NCBI RefSeq assembly: GCF_000760935.2
Contig: NZ_CP049744.1
Location: 1,550,001 to 1,614,000 of the forward strand
Length of the DNA stretch: 64,000 nt
Direction of reading: 5' to 3'
Source: Rhodococcoides fascians A25f
Lineage (GTDB): Bacteria; Actinomycetota; Actinomycetes; Mycobacteriales; Mycobacteriaceae
Shown here: in pieces, positions 46,678-58,340 of the stretch
Numbering within the stretch: the first letter of the stretch is position 1
Layout of the letters: the number at the start of each line of letters is the position of its first letter
Notes under the pieces: generated by a model
Told to the model about the DNA's origin: nothing
The model's database searches: none
Seen by the model: the letters and a program-made list of their open reading frames with translations, nothing else
Program-made: the position numbers and the translations under genes

Positions 46678-46686
46678 TGGCATACT
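46678..46686 (+). promoter_or_regulatory. Extended -10 for a leaderless ilvA message
   Basis: TGG followed by CATACT ends six bases before GTG 46693. There is no Shine-Dalgarno, so transcription may start at the start codon. Confidence 0.5.
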
Positions 46687-46692
46687 GCGACT

Positions 46693-47922
46693 GTGTCGGA
46701 AATTGTGCGGGTGACCGCGTCGGATATCGCCTCGGCCGAGGAGCTGCTGGAACCGGTGATGCGCCGGACCCCGGTGGTGGCCTCGCGGATTCTGTCGGAT
46801 CTGACCGGCCACGAGGTGCGCCTCAAGTGCGAGAACTTGCAGCGCACCGGATCGTTCAAGCCACGCGGGGCGTACAACCGCATCGCCAGGCTCGACGCCG
46901 AACAGCGCGCTCACGGGGTGGTCGCGGCCAGCGCAGGCAACCATGCTCAGGGTGTCGCGTGGGCCGCGTCGCAAGTGGGGATTACCTCGACGGTGTTCAT
47001 GCCGGTAGGCGTGTCGCTGCCGAAGCTGGTGGCCACCAAGGCATACGGAGCGACGGTGCATCTGGTGGGCAACACCGTGGACGAGGCGTTGAAGTCGGCT
47101 CGGGAATTCGCCGAACGTACCGGTGCCACCCTCATCCATCCGTTCGATCATCTCGACATCGTCGCTGGGCAGGCGACACTCGGTACCGAACTGCTGCAGC
47201 AGATGCCGGACGTCGGCACCATCGTGATCCCCACCGGCGGCGGGGGACTGCTGGCCGGAGTCGCCGCGGCTGTCAAGCTGACCAAACCCGACATCAGGAT
47301 CGTCGGCGTGCAGGCTGAAGGCGCTGCCGCCTGGCCCGCGTCGCTGAAGGCGGGACACCCGATTGCGCTGGAATCGATGTCGACGATGGCCGACGGCATC
47401 GCGATCGGCCTACCCGGATCGGTGCCGTTCGATCACGTGCAGGGATGGGTGGACGACGTCGTCACCGTCAGCGAGGATGCGCTGTCGCGAGCTCTCGTGC
47501 TGTGCATCGAGCGCGCCAAACTCATCGTCGAACCCGCGGGCGCGGCGGCGGTGGCCGCGCTGATGACGCACTCCGCCGAGGAGCTCGGACTGACCGGCTC
47601 TGTGTGCGCCATCCTCTCCGGCGGGAACATCGATCCGCTGCTGCTCACCCACGTCATCACCCACGGTCTGCGGGCGGGTGGGCGCTACCTGGCTGTGCGC
47701 GTGACCATTTCGGACCGACCGGGCGGGCTCACCGGCGTGCTCGGGGTGGTGCGCGACGCCGGCGCAAGTGTGGTCGACGTCGTCCACTCCCGCACGGGTG
47801 GCCGGCTCGGCCTCGAGGAAGTCGACGTGATGTTGACTGTCGAGACGCGCGGACCCGATCACCGAGGCTCGGTGCTCGACGCCCTGGGCGCGGCCGGATA
47901 TGCGGTGCACGTCGAGAACTGA
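46693..47922 (+). CDS. ilvA: Threonine ammonia-lyase (threonine deaminase)
   Basis: The 409-residue PLP enzyme has KCENLQRTGSFKPRGAYNRI (PLP Lys in SFKPRG), SAGNHAQGVAW, PTGGGGLLAGVA and a C-terminal ACT domain (TISDRPGGLTGVLGVVRDAG). It converts threonine to 2-oxobutyrate. The single short ACT domain is the catabolic or feedback-insensitive arrangement rather than the long E. coli IlvA. GTG 46693 is the start. Confidence 0.92.
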   Translation: MSEIVRVTASDIASAEELLEPVMRRTPVVASRILSDLTGHEVRLKCENLQRTGSFKPRGAYNRIARLDAEQRAHGVVAASAGNHAQGVAWAASQVGITSTVFMPVGVSLPKLVATKAYGATVHLVGNTVDEALKSAREFAERTGATLIHPFDHLDIVAGQATLGTELLQQMPDVGTIVIPTGGGGLLAGVAAAVKLTKPDIRIVGVQAEGAAAWPASLKAGHPIALESMSTMADGIAIGLPGSVPFDHVQGWVDDVVTVSEDALSRALVLCIERAKLIVEPAGAAAVAALMTHSAEELGLTGSVCAILSGGNIDPLLLTHVITHGLRAGGRYLAVRVTISDRPGGLTGVLGVVRDAGASVVDVVHSRTGGRLGLEEVDVMLTVETRGPDHRGSVLDALGAAGYAVHVEN

Positions 47923-47996
47923 CCTCCCGGGCCACACAGGTTGCACTGGTACCTTGATCAGCGACTTGGACCAGGACATCGGTGGGAGATATTTGC

Positions 47997-50900
47997 ATGG
48001 CTCGGCTCGTCGCGATCGTCTCCGCTGTCCTGGGAATTCTGCTGACGATCTCGATACCGCTGTTGCCGATAGAGCAGCAGCAGTCGTCGTTGACCTGGCC
48101 GCAGAGCGACACGGTCGGCAACGTCGAAGCTCCGCTCGTCGGCTACACGCCGATCAGCGTCGACGCCACCGTCCCGTGTGACGCCGCGGCCAGGCTTCCC
48201 AGCGGCGGGATACTGCTGTCCACCTCACCCAAGGGATCGCCCGACGCCTATCGATACGGTCTTGTCGCGGAAGTGACCGGCGGTGAGGCGTCGCAACTGA
48301 AGGTGACGCTGCGCGATTCGGTTCTCCTCGAGAAGCCGGTCTCGGAACTGAGCCCATCGACTGCTGGCGACTGCTCGTTGACGATCACCTCGAACGGCAC
48401 TGCGACCACTGTCGGACTGACCGGCGAAGACACCGTGACGCGCGACGGCGACGTCCGGCCACAGATGGTCGGCGTGTTCAGCGATCTACAGGGAAGCATT
48501 CCCGGTCTGCAGCTGCAGGCCGAGCTGGACAGCAGGTTCTCGTCCACTCCGAGCATCCTGAAGTGGTTCGCGATGATCGTCGGCGTGCTCGCCACCATCG
48601 TCGCGTTGGTGGCGCTGCACCGCCTCGACCTGTCCGACGGCCGGCGCGCCCGACGGTTCCTACCGCGTCGCTGGTGGACGTTCGGTCTGGTCGACGCGGT
48701 GGTGATCGGAACGCTGCTGGTCTGGCACGTCATCGGCGCGAACACCTCCGACGACGGCTATCAACTCGGCATGGCCCGCACGGCCGATCATGCCGGGTAC
48801 ATGGCCAACTATTTCCGGTACTTCGGTGTGCCCGAGACGCCGTTCGGCACACCGTTGTACGACATGTTCGGCCTCATGTCGCACGTCTCGACCGCCAGTG
48901 TCTGGATGCGGTTGCCCACGCTGATCTGCGCCGTCGTCGCGTGGCTCGTTCTCAGTCGCGAGGTGATCCCGCGGTTCGGTGCCGCCGCTCGTGCCTCGAA
49001 GACCGCGCTGTGGACCGGTGGTCTGGTGCTGCTCGCGTTCTGGTTGCCGTACAACAACGGCCTGCGACCGGAACCGTTCGTGGCGATCGGTGTGCTGTTG
49101 ACATGGTGTTCGGTGGAGCGATCCATCGCGACCCGCAGATTGCTGCCTGCAGCCGCGGCAATTCTGATCGCGGCATTGACGGTCACGTGTGCCCCCTCCG
49201 GATTCATCTGCTTCGCGCCGCTGATCGCCGGAGCCCGGCCGGTGCTGCAGATCGTCGTGGCCCGCCCTCGCGAGTTCGGCAGCACCGCGCAGTCTTTCGG
49301 CAATACAACACTGGGCGCGGTGACGCTGCTGGCCCCGTTGGTGGCGTCGGGAACGGTTGTACTGGTGTTCGCCTTCGGCAACCAGACCGTGGCGGGCATG
49401 CTCGAGATGCAGCGGGTGCACACTGTGGCCGGGCCGAGTCAGGCCTGGTTCGACGAGTACCTGCGCTACCAGTGGTTGATGAACATGGACATCGACGGCT
49501 CGCTCGCGCGCCGGTTCGGGGTGTTCGTCATGATCGTCTCGCTGATCACGGTAGTCGTCGCGATGCTGCGCAAGGGCGGCAAGATCCCCGGCACCGCAAC
49601 CGGTCCGGCTCGCCGGATCGTCGGTATCACCGTCGGGTCCATGGCGCTGATGATGATCACCCCCACCAAGTGGACACACCATTTCGGAGTGTTCGCCGGT
49701 CTGGCCGCCTCGGTTGCCGTCTTGGCGGCCGTGGCGACCGGCGCGGCAGTGCTGCGCTCGCGGCGTAATCGGCTGTTGTTCGCCGCAGCGGTGTCGTTCC
49801 TGTTGGCCGTCGCGTTCACCGGAACGAACGGCTACTGGTACGTCTCGGCATGGGGAGTTCCGTTCTGGGACAAGCCGATTCTCGTCGCGGGCCTGGGCAT
49901 CTCGACGATGTTCCTCGGACTGACGCTCCTGCTGTTGCTCGCGGCCGTGTGGTTCCATCTCCGCGCGCCGTACGTGCGCACCGACAAGCCCTTGGCGCGC
50001 TGGTGGTCGGTGCCGCCGATCGCCGTTGCGGCCGCATTGATGGTGCTGCTCGCCGTGGCATCGATGGCCAAGGGCGCTGTGGCGCAGTGGCCGTCGTACT
50101 CGATCGCGAAATCGAATCTCTCGGCCCTGGCCGGGAACACGTGCGGTCTCGCCAACGACGTACTGCTCGAAACCGATCCGAATGCCGATGTGCTGCAACC
50201 GGTCAGCGGAGACGCATTTGCCGCATTGGGTGCCGAGAACGACGGGTTCACCCCCGACGGGGTTGCGGGCGACCTCACCGCGGACAAGGAGGCCTCGGCG
50301 TCGGGCACCTCGAACACCGTCGATACCGAGGACCAACAGCAGCCGACGTCGACCACCGGAGCCGGAACCGGTGGCAGCGCACTTCCGTTCGGCTTGGACC
50401 CGGCAACCGTTCCGGTGCTCGGATCGTTCGGATCCGATACCCCTGCCACGTTGACCACCGGCTGGTACGCGCTGCCCGCAGATCCGGGCGACCTTATCTC
50501 CATCGCCGCTGCCGGACGCATCCGCTCGGTGAACTCCGACGGCATCGTCACGTACGGCCAGAGCCTCGAGCTGGAGTACGGAGTCGACGGTCGCGCGCAG
50601 GGGCGAGTGACGCCGATCGACATCGGCCCGACGCCGTCGTGGCGCAACCTGCGAGTTCCGATGGACCAGATTCCCGCTGGTGCCAACACGATTCGTCTTG
50701 TGCTCTCCGACACCGATCGCGATCCCGACCAATGGCTTGCGATCACCCCGCCACGAGTACCGCGCACCCAGACGCTGAACGACGTCGTCGGCCGTGAGAC
50801 TCCCGTTCTGCTGGACTGGGAGGTCGGCTTCAACTTCCCGTGCCAGCATCCGTTCGACCATCGCTTCGGCGTCGCCGAGGTGCCTGGGTACAGGGTGCTC

Positions 50901-51149
50901 CCCGACCGCAGCGGTGCCGTCATCACCAATGCGTGGCAGGACCATTACGGCGGCGGGCCGCTCGGGTGGATCGACATCGTGGCCTCGGCTCGGACCATTC
51001 CGTCGTATTTGAAGGACGACTGGGACCGTGACTGGGGATCGATCGAGCGGTACACGCCGTACGACGAGACGGCGGAGCCGGCGCAGATCACCACCTCCGA
51101 CGTCCAGCGTTCGGGCCTGTGGACGCCCGGTCCGATCAAAACCGGTTAA
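47997..51149 (+). CDS. Arabinosyltransferase of the EmbA/B/C family
   Basis: The 1050-residue membrane protein has GANTSDDGYQLGMARTA (GT-C catalytic Asp pair), NNGLRPEPF, PTKWTHHFG and a large extracellular C-terminal part with carbohydrate-binding folds (LEYGVDGRAQGRVTPIDIG, DWEVGFNFPCQHPFDHRFG). It adds arabinose from decaprenyl-phosphoarabinose to arabinogalactan or lipoarabinomannan and is in the ethambutol-target family. Which Emb it is cannot be decided here. ATG 47997 has GGGAG upstream. Confidence 0.93.
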   Translation: MARLVAIVSAVLGILLTISIPLLPIEQQQSSLTWPQSDTVGNVEAPLVGYTPISVDATVPCDAAARLPSGGILLSTSPKGSPDAYRYGLVAEVTGGEASQLKVTLRDSVLLEKPVSELSPSTAGDCSLTITSNGTATTVGLTGEDTVTRDGDVRPQMVGVFSDLQGSIPGLQLQAELDSRFSSTPSILKWFAMIVGVLATIVALVALHRLDLSDGRRARRFLPRRWWTFGLVDAVVIGTLLVWHVIGANTSDDGYQLGMARTADHAGYMANYFRYFGVPETPFGTPLYDMFGLMSHVSTASVWMRLPTLICAVVAWLVLSREVIPRFGAAARASKTALWTGGLVLLAFWLPYNNGLRPEPFVAIGVLLTWCSVERSIATRRLLPAAAAILIAALTVTCAPSGFICFAPLIAGARPVLQIVVARPREFGSTAQSFGNTTLGAVTLLAPLVASGTVVLVFAFGNQTVAGMLEMQRVHTVAGPSQAWFDEYLRYQWLMNMDIDGSLARRFGVFVMIVSLITVVVAMLRKGGKIPGTATGPARRIVGITVGSMALMMITPTKWTHHFGVFAGLAASVAVLAAVATGAAVLRSRRNRLLFAAAVSFLLAVAFTGTNGYWYVSAWGVPFWDKPILVAGLGISTMFLGLTLLLLLAAVWFHLRAPYVRTDKPLARWWSVPPIAVAAALMVLLAVASMAKGAVAQWPSYSIAKSNLSALAGNTCGLANDVLLETDPNADVLQPVSGDAFAALGAENDGFTPDGVAGDLTADKEASASGTSNTVDTEDQQQPTSTTGAGTGGSALPFGLDPATVPVLGSFGSDTPATLTTGWYALPADPGDLISIAAAGRIRSVNSDGIVTYGQSLELEYGVDGRAQGRVTPIDIGPTPSWRNLRVPMDQIPAGANTIRLVLSDTDRDPDQWLAITPPRVPRTQTLNDVVGRETPVLLDWEVGFNFPCQHPFDHRFGVAEVPGYRVLPDRSGAVITNAWQDHYGGGPLGWIDIVASARTIPSYLKDDWDRDWGSIERYTPYDETAEPAQITTSDVQRSGLWTPGPIKTG

Positions 51150-51204
51150 TCTCTACGCGTTCGGAAGTCCTTATACCGACAGTGAAAGAAACGGGGAGAG
51201 GGCC

Positions 51205-52173
51205 ATGGCGAACGCTATAGAAGTAGAGAACCTGGTACTTCGGTACGGGAAGAACGTCGCGCTCGGTGGGATCGACTTCACCGTTCCCGAGGGCACGGTG
51301 CTGGGTGTGCTCGGCCCCAACGGTGCCGGCAAGACGACGGCTGTCCGCATTCTCGCCACGCTGCTGAAGGCAACGTCCGGTTCGGCGAAGATCTTCGGTC
51401 TCGACGTGCTGAAGCAGGCGAACGAGGTTCGGGGCACGATCGGATTGACCGGCCAGTTCGCGGCCGTGGACGAGTATCTGACCGGCTACGAGAATCTCGA
51501 GATGGTCGGCCGGCTGTTCGGGCTGCGCAAGGCGGAAGCGAAACAGCGAGCCGGTGAGCTACTCGAGCGATTCGACCTGGAGTACGCGCGCGATCGCACT
51601 GCCAAGCAGTACTCCGGCGGCATGCGTCGTCGACTCGACATCGCGGCCAGTCTGATCGGACGACCACGGGTGGTGTTCCTCGACGAACCCACCACCGGCC
51701 TCGATCCGCGCAGCCGAATCACCATGTGGGAGTTCATCGCAGACCTCGTGCGCGACGGAACGACCATTCTGTTGACCACGCAGTACCTCGAAGAAGCCGA
51801 TCGGCTGGCCGATTCGATCATCGTGCTGAACAAGGGCAAGATCATCGCCCGCGGCACAGCAGACGAGCTCAAGGCCCAAACCGGGGGCGAGCGAATCGAA
51901 TTCGTGCTCACCGACCGATCTCAGGCCGATCGTGCCAAGGAGATTCTGACACCCATCGGCGTCGAGCCACCCACTTTCGACGAACAGGTGGGCCGGATCG
52001 TCATGCCGGTCAACGGAGGCTCGAAAGATCTGTCCGTTGCTCTGGCCCAGCTGGAGGAGGCGGGAATCGGTGTGGTCGACGTCGGACTGCGGCGGCCCAA
52101 TCTCGACGATGTGTTCCTGAGTCTGACCGGTCAGACCACCGGCGAGCCCGAGACGGCGGAGGAAGAGAAATGA
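51205..52173 (+). CDS. DrrA-type ABC exporter ATPase
   Basis: The 322-residue protein has Walker A GPNGAGKTT, YSGGMRRRLD signature, Walker B VVFLDEPTTGLD and the DrrA C-terminal region ending near RPNLDDVFLSLTG. ATG 51205 has GGGGAGAGG upstream. It powers the ABC-2 permease that overlaps it by ATGA; cargo unknown, drug or glycolipid types are common. Confidence 0.9.
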   Translation: MANAIEVENLVLRYGKNVALGGIDFTVPEGTVLGVLGPNGAGKTTAVRILATLLKATSGSAKIFGLDVLKQANEVRGTIGLTGQFAAVDEYLTGYENLEMVGRLFGLRKAEAKQRAGELLERFDLEYARDRTAKQYSGGMRRRLDIAASLIGRPRVVFLDEPTTGLDPRSRITMWEFIADLVRDGTTILLTTQYLEEADRLADSIIVLNKGKIIARGTADELKAQTGGERIEFVLTDRSQADRAKEILTPIGVEPPTFDEQVGRIVMPVNGGSKDLSVALAQLEEAGIGVVDVGLRRPNLDDVFLSLTGQTTGEPETAEEEK

Positions 52174-52964
52174 GCAACGTTTTCCTTGACTCCGCGATCA
52201 TCACCAAGCGAAACCTGATCAAGCTCAAGCGAGTTCCCGATCTGCTGTTCTTCGCGATGCTGTCGCCGATCATGTTCGTGCTGCTGTTCGCGTACGTCTT
52301 CGGTAGTGCCATCGACGTGCCCGGCATCGACTACAAGAGCTTTCTGATGGGCGGCATCTTCGTTCAGACAATGATTTTCGGCGCCTCTCTCACGGGGTCC
52401 TCGCTGGCCGAGGATCTGCAGAAGGGCGTGATGGACCGGTTCCGGTCGTTGCCCATGGCGCGATCGGCCGTGGTCATCGGACGCACGGCGGCCGACGTCG
52501 GCAACAACCTCGTCACCATCACGATCATGTCGATCACCGGGCTCATCGTGGGCTGGCGCATCACGTCGTCGTTCTTCGACGCGCTGCTCGGCTACGTGCT
52601 GTTGCTTCTGTTCGCGTACTCGATCTCGTGGGTGATGGCGCTGGTGGGACTCACGGTGCGTTCGCCGGAGATCTTCAACAACGCGTCGTTCATCGTGATC
52701 TTCCCGTTGACGTTCATCGCCAACACCTTCGTCCCGATCGACAACTTCCCGAGCGTGCTCAAGACGATCGCGGAATGGAACCCGATCTCCTCGGTGACGT
52801 TGGCGGTTCGTGAGCAATTCGGCAACACCAATCCGATGGCACCGCCGCCGGAGGTGTGGCCACTGCAGAATCCAGTGCTCTACACCTTGATCTGGGTTGT
52901 GGTGATGCTCGTGGTGTTCGTGCCGTTGTCGGTACGCAAGTACCAGAAAACGATGACCGCCTGA
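52170..52964 (+). CDS. ABC-2 type exporter permease (DrrB-like)
   Basis: The 264-residue protein has six helices and KRNLIKLKRVPDLLFFAMLS near the start, then GSSLAEDLQKGVMDRFRSLP and NTFVPIDNFPSVLKTIAEWN. It is coupled to the ATPase upstream and to a GH114-like lipoprotein downstream (TGATG). Confidence 0.9.
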   Translation: MSNVFLDSAIITKRNLIKLKRVPDLLFFAMLSPIMFVLLFAYVFGSAIDVPGIDYKSFLMGGIFVQTMIFGASLTGSSLAEDLQKGVMDRFRSLPMARSAVVIGRTAADVGNNLVTITIMSITGLIVGWRITSSFFDALLGYVLLLLFAYSISWVMALVGLTVRSPEIFNNASFIVIFPLTFIANTFVPIDNFPSVLKTIAEWNPISSVTLAVREQFGNTNPMAPPPEVWPLQNPVLYTLIWVVVMLVVFVPLSVRKYQKTMTA

Positions 52965-53755
52965 TGCGCACCGCGGCGGCGGGGGCATGCCTGCTGGCCG
53001 CCGCGGTAGCGATCGGGGGATGCAGTTCCGACCCGACACAGACCGACCCGACACAGACCCAGCGATTCGATTACCAACTAGGCGCGGCGTACGACGTGCC
53101 CGGCGGTCTCGACACCGTCGTGCGCGATTCCACCGCCGAGCCGCTGCCCGGCGCACTGTCGATCTGCTACGTCAACGGTCTGCAGACTCAGCCCGGAGCC
53201 GAGTGGAACCCGGAACTATTGCTGCGCGATGCGGGCGGCGAGGTTGTGGTCGATCCGGACTGGCCCGACGAGCACATCCTCGACCCGGGCACACCCGAGA
53301 AGCGTGCGGCGATCGACGCGGTCATCGGGCCGACCATCGAAGGCTGCGCCGCTCGGGGATTCGACGCCGTCGAAATCGACAATCTCGACAGCTGGACCCG
53401 GTTCCCGGATTCGATCGACGAGGATTCGGTACTCGCACTCGCGCGCCTGTACGCAGACCGTGCCCATGCGTCGGGCATCGAGATCGCGCAGAAGAACACC
53501 CCGGACGGAGCCGGTCGGATGAGGGACGACGTCGGATTCGATTTCGCCGTCGCCGAGGAGTGTCTCGCCTACGACGAATGTGGCTCGTACACTTCGGCAT
53601 ACGGAGCACGGGTGTACGACATCGAGTACACCGACAACCTCCCGGAGCCGTTCGATCGGCTGTGTGCCCAACAGGATCGGCCGGCCGTCACGATTCTGCG
53701 AGATCGAGGCCTGGTGTCCCCGTCCGATCCGGCGTACGTGTACGAACAGTGCTGA
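52964..53755 (+). CDS. GH114-like (endo-alpha-1,4-polygalactosaminidase family) lipoprotein
   Basis: The 263-residue protein has a lipobox (AIGGC), a DPTQT repeat and a TIM-barrel of the GH114/DUF297 type: LSICYVNGLQTQPGAEW, HILDPGTPEKRAAID, GFDAVEIDNLDSW with probable catalytic acids, GIEIAQKNTPD, and FAVAEECLAYDECG. The family cuts alpha-1,4-galactosaminoglycans. ATG 52964 shares its A with the permease stop, so it belongs to the exporter operon. Confidence 0.85.
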   Translation: MRTAAAGACLLAAAVAIGGCSSDPTQTDPTQTQRFDYQLGAAYDVPGGLDTVVRDSTAEPLPGALSICYVNGLQTQPGAEWNPELLLRDAGGEVVVDPDWPDEHILDPGTPEKRAAIDAVIGPTIEGCAARGFDAVEIDNLDSWTRFPDSIDEDSVLALARLYADRAHASGIEIAQKNTPDGAGRMRDDVGFDFAVAEECLAYDECGSYTSAYGARVYDIEYTDNLPEPFDRLCAQQDRPAVTILRDRGLVSPSDPAYVYEQC

Positions 53756-53769
53756 ACCGCCCAGACGAG

Positions 53770-53802
53770 TGCACCCCCGGTCGCCGAGCGACCGGGGGTG
53801 CA
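53770..53802. terminator. Strong hairpin between convergent genes
   Basis: A perfect 15-bp stem (TGCACCCCCGGTCGC / GCGACCGGGGGTGCA) has a 3-base loop. It lies between the GH114 stop and the greA stop and can act on both strands. Confidence 0.88.
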
Positions 53803-53823
53803 GCACATCTTCGGTGAGCAGGC

Positions 53824-54318
53824 TCAGGTGTGGTACGGCTCCGCGCTCACGAGCGTGACCTTCATGGTCTTGCCGTTGGGCAGTGTGTACTCACGGGTGT
53901 CGCCGACCTTGGCGTCGATGAGCGATCCGCCCAGCGGCGACGCGGGGGAGTACACCTCGAGCTTGCTGTCGCGGGCACCTTCCTCACGGGTGGCGATGAG
54001 GAAGGTCTCGGTGTCGGACTCGTCGCCGTCGTAGTAGACCTTGACGACGGATCCGGGCAGTGCCACGCCGGACTGGGTGGGCGCTTCGCCGACCTTCGCG
54101 TTGTTGAGCAGTTCCTGCAGCTGACGAATGCGTGCTTCCTGCTGGCCCTGCTCCTCGCGCGCAGCGTGGTAGCCGCCGTTCTCCTTCAGATCGCCCTCTT
54201 CGCGACGCTCGTTGATCTCGGCGGCGATGACGGGGCGATTGGAAATGAGCTGGTCGAGTTCGCTCTTGAGCCTGTCGTGTGATTCCTGGGTCAGCCAGGT
54301 CACCTGGGTCTCGGTCAT
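53824..54318 (-). CDS. greA: Transcription elongation factor GreA
   Basis: The 164-residue protein has an N-terminal coiled coil ([17 protein letters not shown], then [20 protein letters not shown] with the acidic tip) and a FKBP-like C-domain. It rescues backtracked RNA polymerase. ATG 54318 has GGAG upstream. The ~220-base gap to the next gene holds an inverted GGAATC-N8-GATTCC (54340-54359) of unknown role. Confidence 0.96.
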   Translation of the reverse strand: MTETQVTWLTQESHDRLKSELDQLISNRPVIAAEINERREEGDLKENGGYHAAREEQGQQEARIRQLQELLNNAKVGEAPTQSGVALPGSVVKVYYDGDESDTETFLIATREEGARDSKLEVYSPASPLGGSLIDAKVGDTREYTLPNGKTMKVTLVSAEPYHT

Positions 54319-54542
54319 CTCGATCACTCCCTCGTAGTCGGAATCTCGATATCGATTCCGTTTTCTGAGCAGGTAGGGCACGCAACGAACAGGGGACTCC
54401 AATGGTTGGATCCCCTTGGTCGGCCCGCATCCTGGAGCCGTCGTCATCGTTCGCAGGTGAACCCTGCCCGCAATGCAGCAATACACGGCACCTGTTACGG
54501 CGGCCGTGTATGTGCCGAGCTTACCACGAACAGGTAGTTCGC

Positions 54543-54983
54543 CTATCGGGCTCGTAAATATTCGGGAACATCGAGGCTGCAGCCGTACACGTCACCGACC
54601 GCGGGGTCGGACGACGTCGTCACCTCGGTGGTCAGCTCGACGGTGCCGGACGAAGACTCCGGTGGGATGTACACCTCACGCCTGCCGGTCTCGGAACCGT
54701 CGCGGGACCGGACACGGACGATGCACACGGCCGGTTGCTCGGGATCCTGTCGGGTGACGCTGAAACGGATGGACATCGTGGAGTCGTCGACGATGTCGAA
54801 CGACAGCTGGCTGCCTTCGATGGGTTTGACCGAGAACTTGGAGTACGCGTAGTAGGCCACGCCCAGTCCGACCAGCAGAACCAGGGCCACCAGTGCGATC
54901 TTCGTCGCACGTTTCGGGGCCTGCCGAATTCCGCTGGGACCGGAACCCGACGGGTACCTACCTGCGGGAAGTGCGTTGGTCAT
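54543..54983 (-). CDS. DUF4307 membrane protein (Rv1081c-like)
   Basis: The 146-residue protein has a Gly/Pro-rich N-terminus, one helix ([19 protein letters not shown]) and an external beta-rich domain with two Cys ([18 protein letters not shown]). It is conserved beside greA and mca in mycolate actinobacteria; function unknown. Confidence 0.88.
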   Translation of the reverse strand: MTNALPAGRYPSGSGPSGIRQAPKRATKIALVALVLLVGLGVAYYAYSKFSVKPIEGSQLSFDIVDDSTMSIRFSVTRQDPEQPAVCIVRVRSRDGSETGRREVYIPPESSSGTVELTTEVTTSSDPAVGDVYGCSLDVPEYLRAR

Positions 54984-55086
54984 GGCCGCTCTCGGGGTCG
55001 ATTCGGGGGTGCCGCTGGGGGCCTGTCGGCGTCAGGTGGAACTATAGGGCAGGCAAGAACCAGGCGAATCCGAGGTGAGGAAGAAC

Positions 55087-55962
55087 GTGTCCGGACTGCG
55101 GCTCATGGCAGTACATGCCCATCCCGACGACGAGTCCAGCAAAGGTGCTGCGACGACGGCTCGCTACGCGGCCGAAGGACACGACGTACTGGTCGTCACC
55201 CTCACCGGTGGCGAGCGGGGCGACATTCTCAATCCAGCGATGGACATTCCGGGAGTGCACGAGCGTATCCACGAGGTTCGGCGCGAAGAGATGGCCGAGG
55301 CCGCTCGCATCCTCGGTGTCCAGCAGACCTGGCTCGGCTTCGAGGACTCAGGACTGCCCGAGGGCGATCCGCTACCACCCCTTCCGGAGGGCTGCTTCGC
55401 GCTGGTGCCGTTGGAAGTCTCCACCGAGGCGCTGGTCAAGGTGGTGCGCGAGTTCAAGCCGCACGTCATCACCACCTACGACGAGCGCGGCGGTTACCCG
55501 CATCCCGATCACATCCGTTGCCACGAGGTCTCGATGGCCGCGTGGGAGGCCGCCGGCGATCCCGAACGCTTCCCGGACGCGGGTGAGCCCTGGACTCCGC
55601 TCAAGCTGTACTACTCCCACGGGTTCATCCGGAAGCGCATGCAGCTGTTCCACGATTGGTTCATCGACCGCGGTGAAGAGAGCCCGTTCGTCGACTGGTT
55701 GAAGCGATGGGACGGCCAGCGAGACGAGATCATCGGCCGCATCACCACCCAGGTGACCGTGGGTGATTACTTCGAGCAGCGCGACGACGCCCTCCGCGCG
55801 CACGCGACGCAGATCGATCCCAACGGATCGTTCTTCGCGGTGCCGCTGGACGTGCAGCGCAAATTGTGGCCCACCGAGGAATTCGAGCTGGCTCGCACCC
55901 GGGTGGCGACCTCGCTGCCCGAGACCGACCTGTTCGCCGGAATCGAAGAGACCGACCGGTGA
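55087..55962 (+). CDS. mca: Mycothiol S-conjugate amidase
   Basis: The ~291-residue LmbE-fold Zn enzyme has [17 protein letters not shown] (His-Pro-Asp-Asp metal site), [15 protein letters not shown], and [19 protein letters not shown]. It cleaves mycothiol-toxin adducts to mercapturic acids for export. GTG 55087 has AGGAAG upstream; GTG 55075 is possible. It overlaps the next gene by GTGA. Confidence 0.95.
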   Translation: MSGLRLMAVHAHPDDESSKGAATTARYAAEGHDVLVVTLTGGERGDILNPAMDIPGVHERIHEVRREEMAEAARILGVQQTWLGFEDSGLPEGDPLPPLPEGCFALVPLEVSTEALVKVVREFKPHVITTYDERGGYPHPDHIRCHEVSMAAWEAAGDPERFPDAGEPWTPLKLYYSHGFIRKRMQLFHDWFIDRGEESPFVDWLKRWDGQRDEIIGRITTQVTVGDYFEQRDDALRAHATQIDPNGSFFAVPLDVQRKLWPTEEFELARTRVATSLPETDLFAGIEETDR

Positions 55963-56230
55963 TCGTCTCGATTCTCGCCCAGCAGCCCACCGGCCCCGAG
56001 TTCGGTAAGTCGTCGCCGATCGGGTTGGTGATCCTGGTGGCGTTGTTGGTCGGAACAGCCCTGCTGATCTGGTCGATGAACAAGAAGATCAAGCGTCTGC
56101 CCGCCACGTTCGAGAAAGAGGATCCGACGTTGGATCAGGCGCTCGACGAGGGCACCGACCGCGGCGGAATCGCCACCACCACGCCGCCGGAACAGAGTCC
56201 GGCAAAACCTGCCGCCACCGACGAGACCTG

Positions 56231-56231
<1 letters not shown>
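55959..56231 (+). CDS. Small membrane protein (Rv1083-like)
   Basis: The 90-residue protein has one helix ([20 protein letters not shown]) and a basic then acidic tail. It is coupled to mca before it and the DUF255 gene after it, and conserved in this order in mycobacteria. Function unknown. Confidence 0.82.
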
Positions 56232-58255
<2,024 letters not shown>

Positions 58256-58340
58256 CGAAGCTCGTCGATGCTTCAGCTCGAGAACAGTATTGTTGCGGGA
58301 ACTTGTTCGGCCCGGGGCGGAAACTTCTATCAGTGGATCG

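Noticed and set aside
48660..50945. A 761-codon frame antisense to the arabinosyltransferase
   Set aside because: It is low-complexity Arg/Gln/His/Gly, has no domain and lies wholly inside a clear gene.
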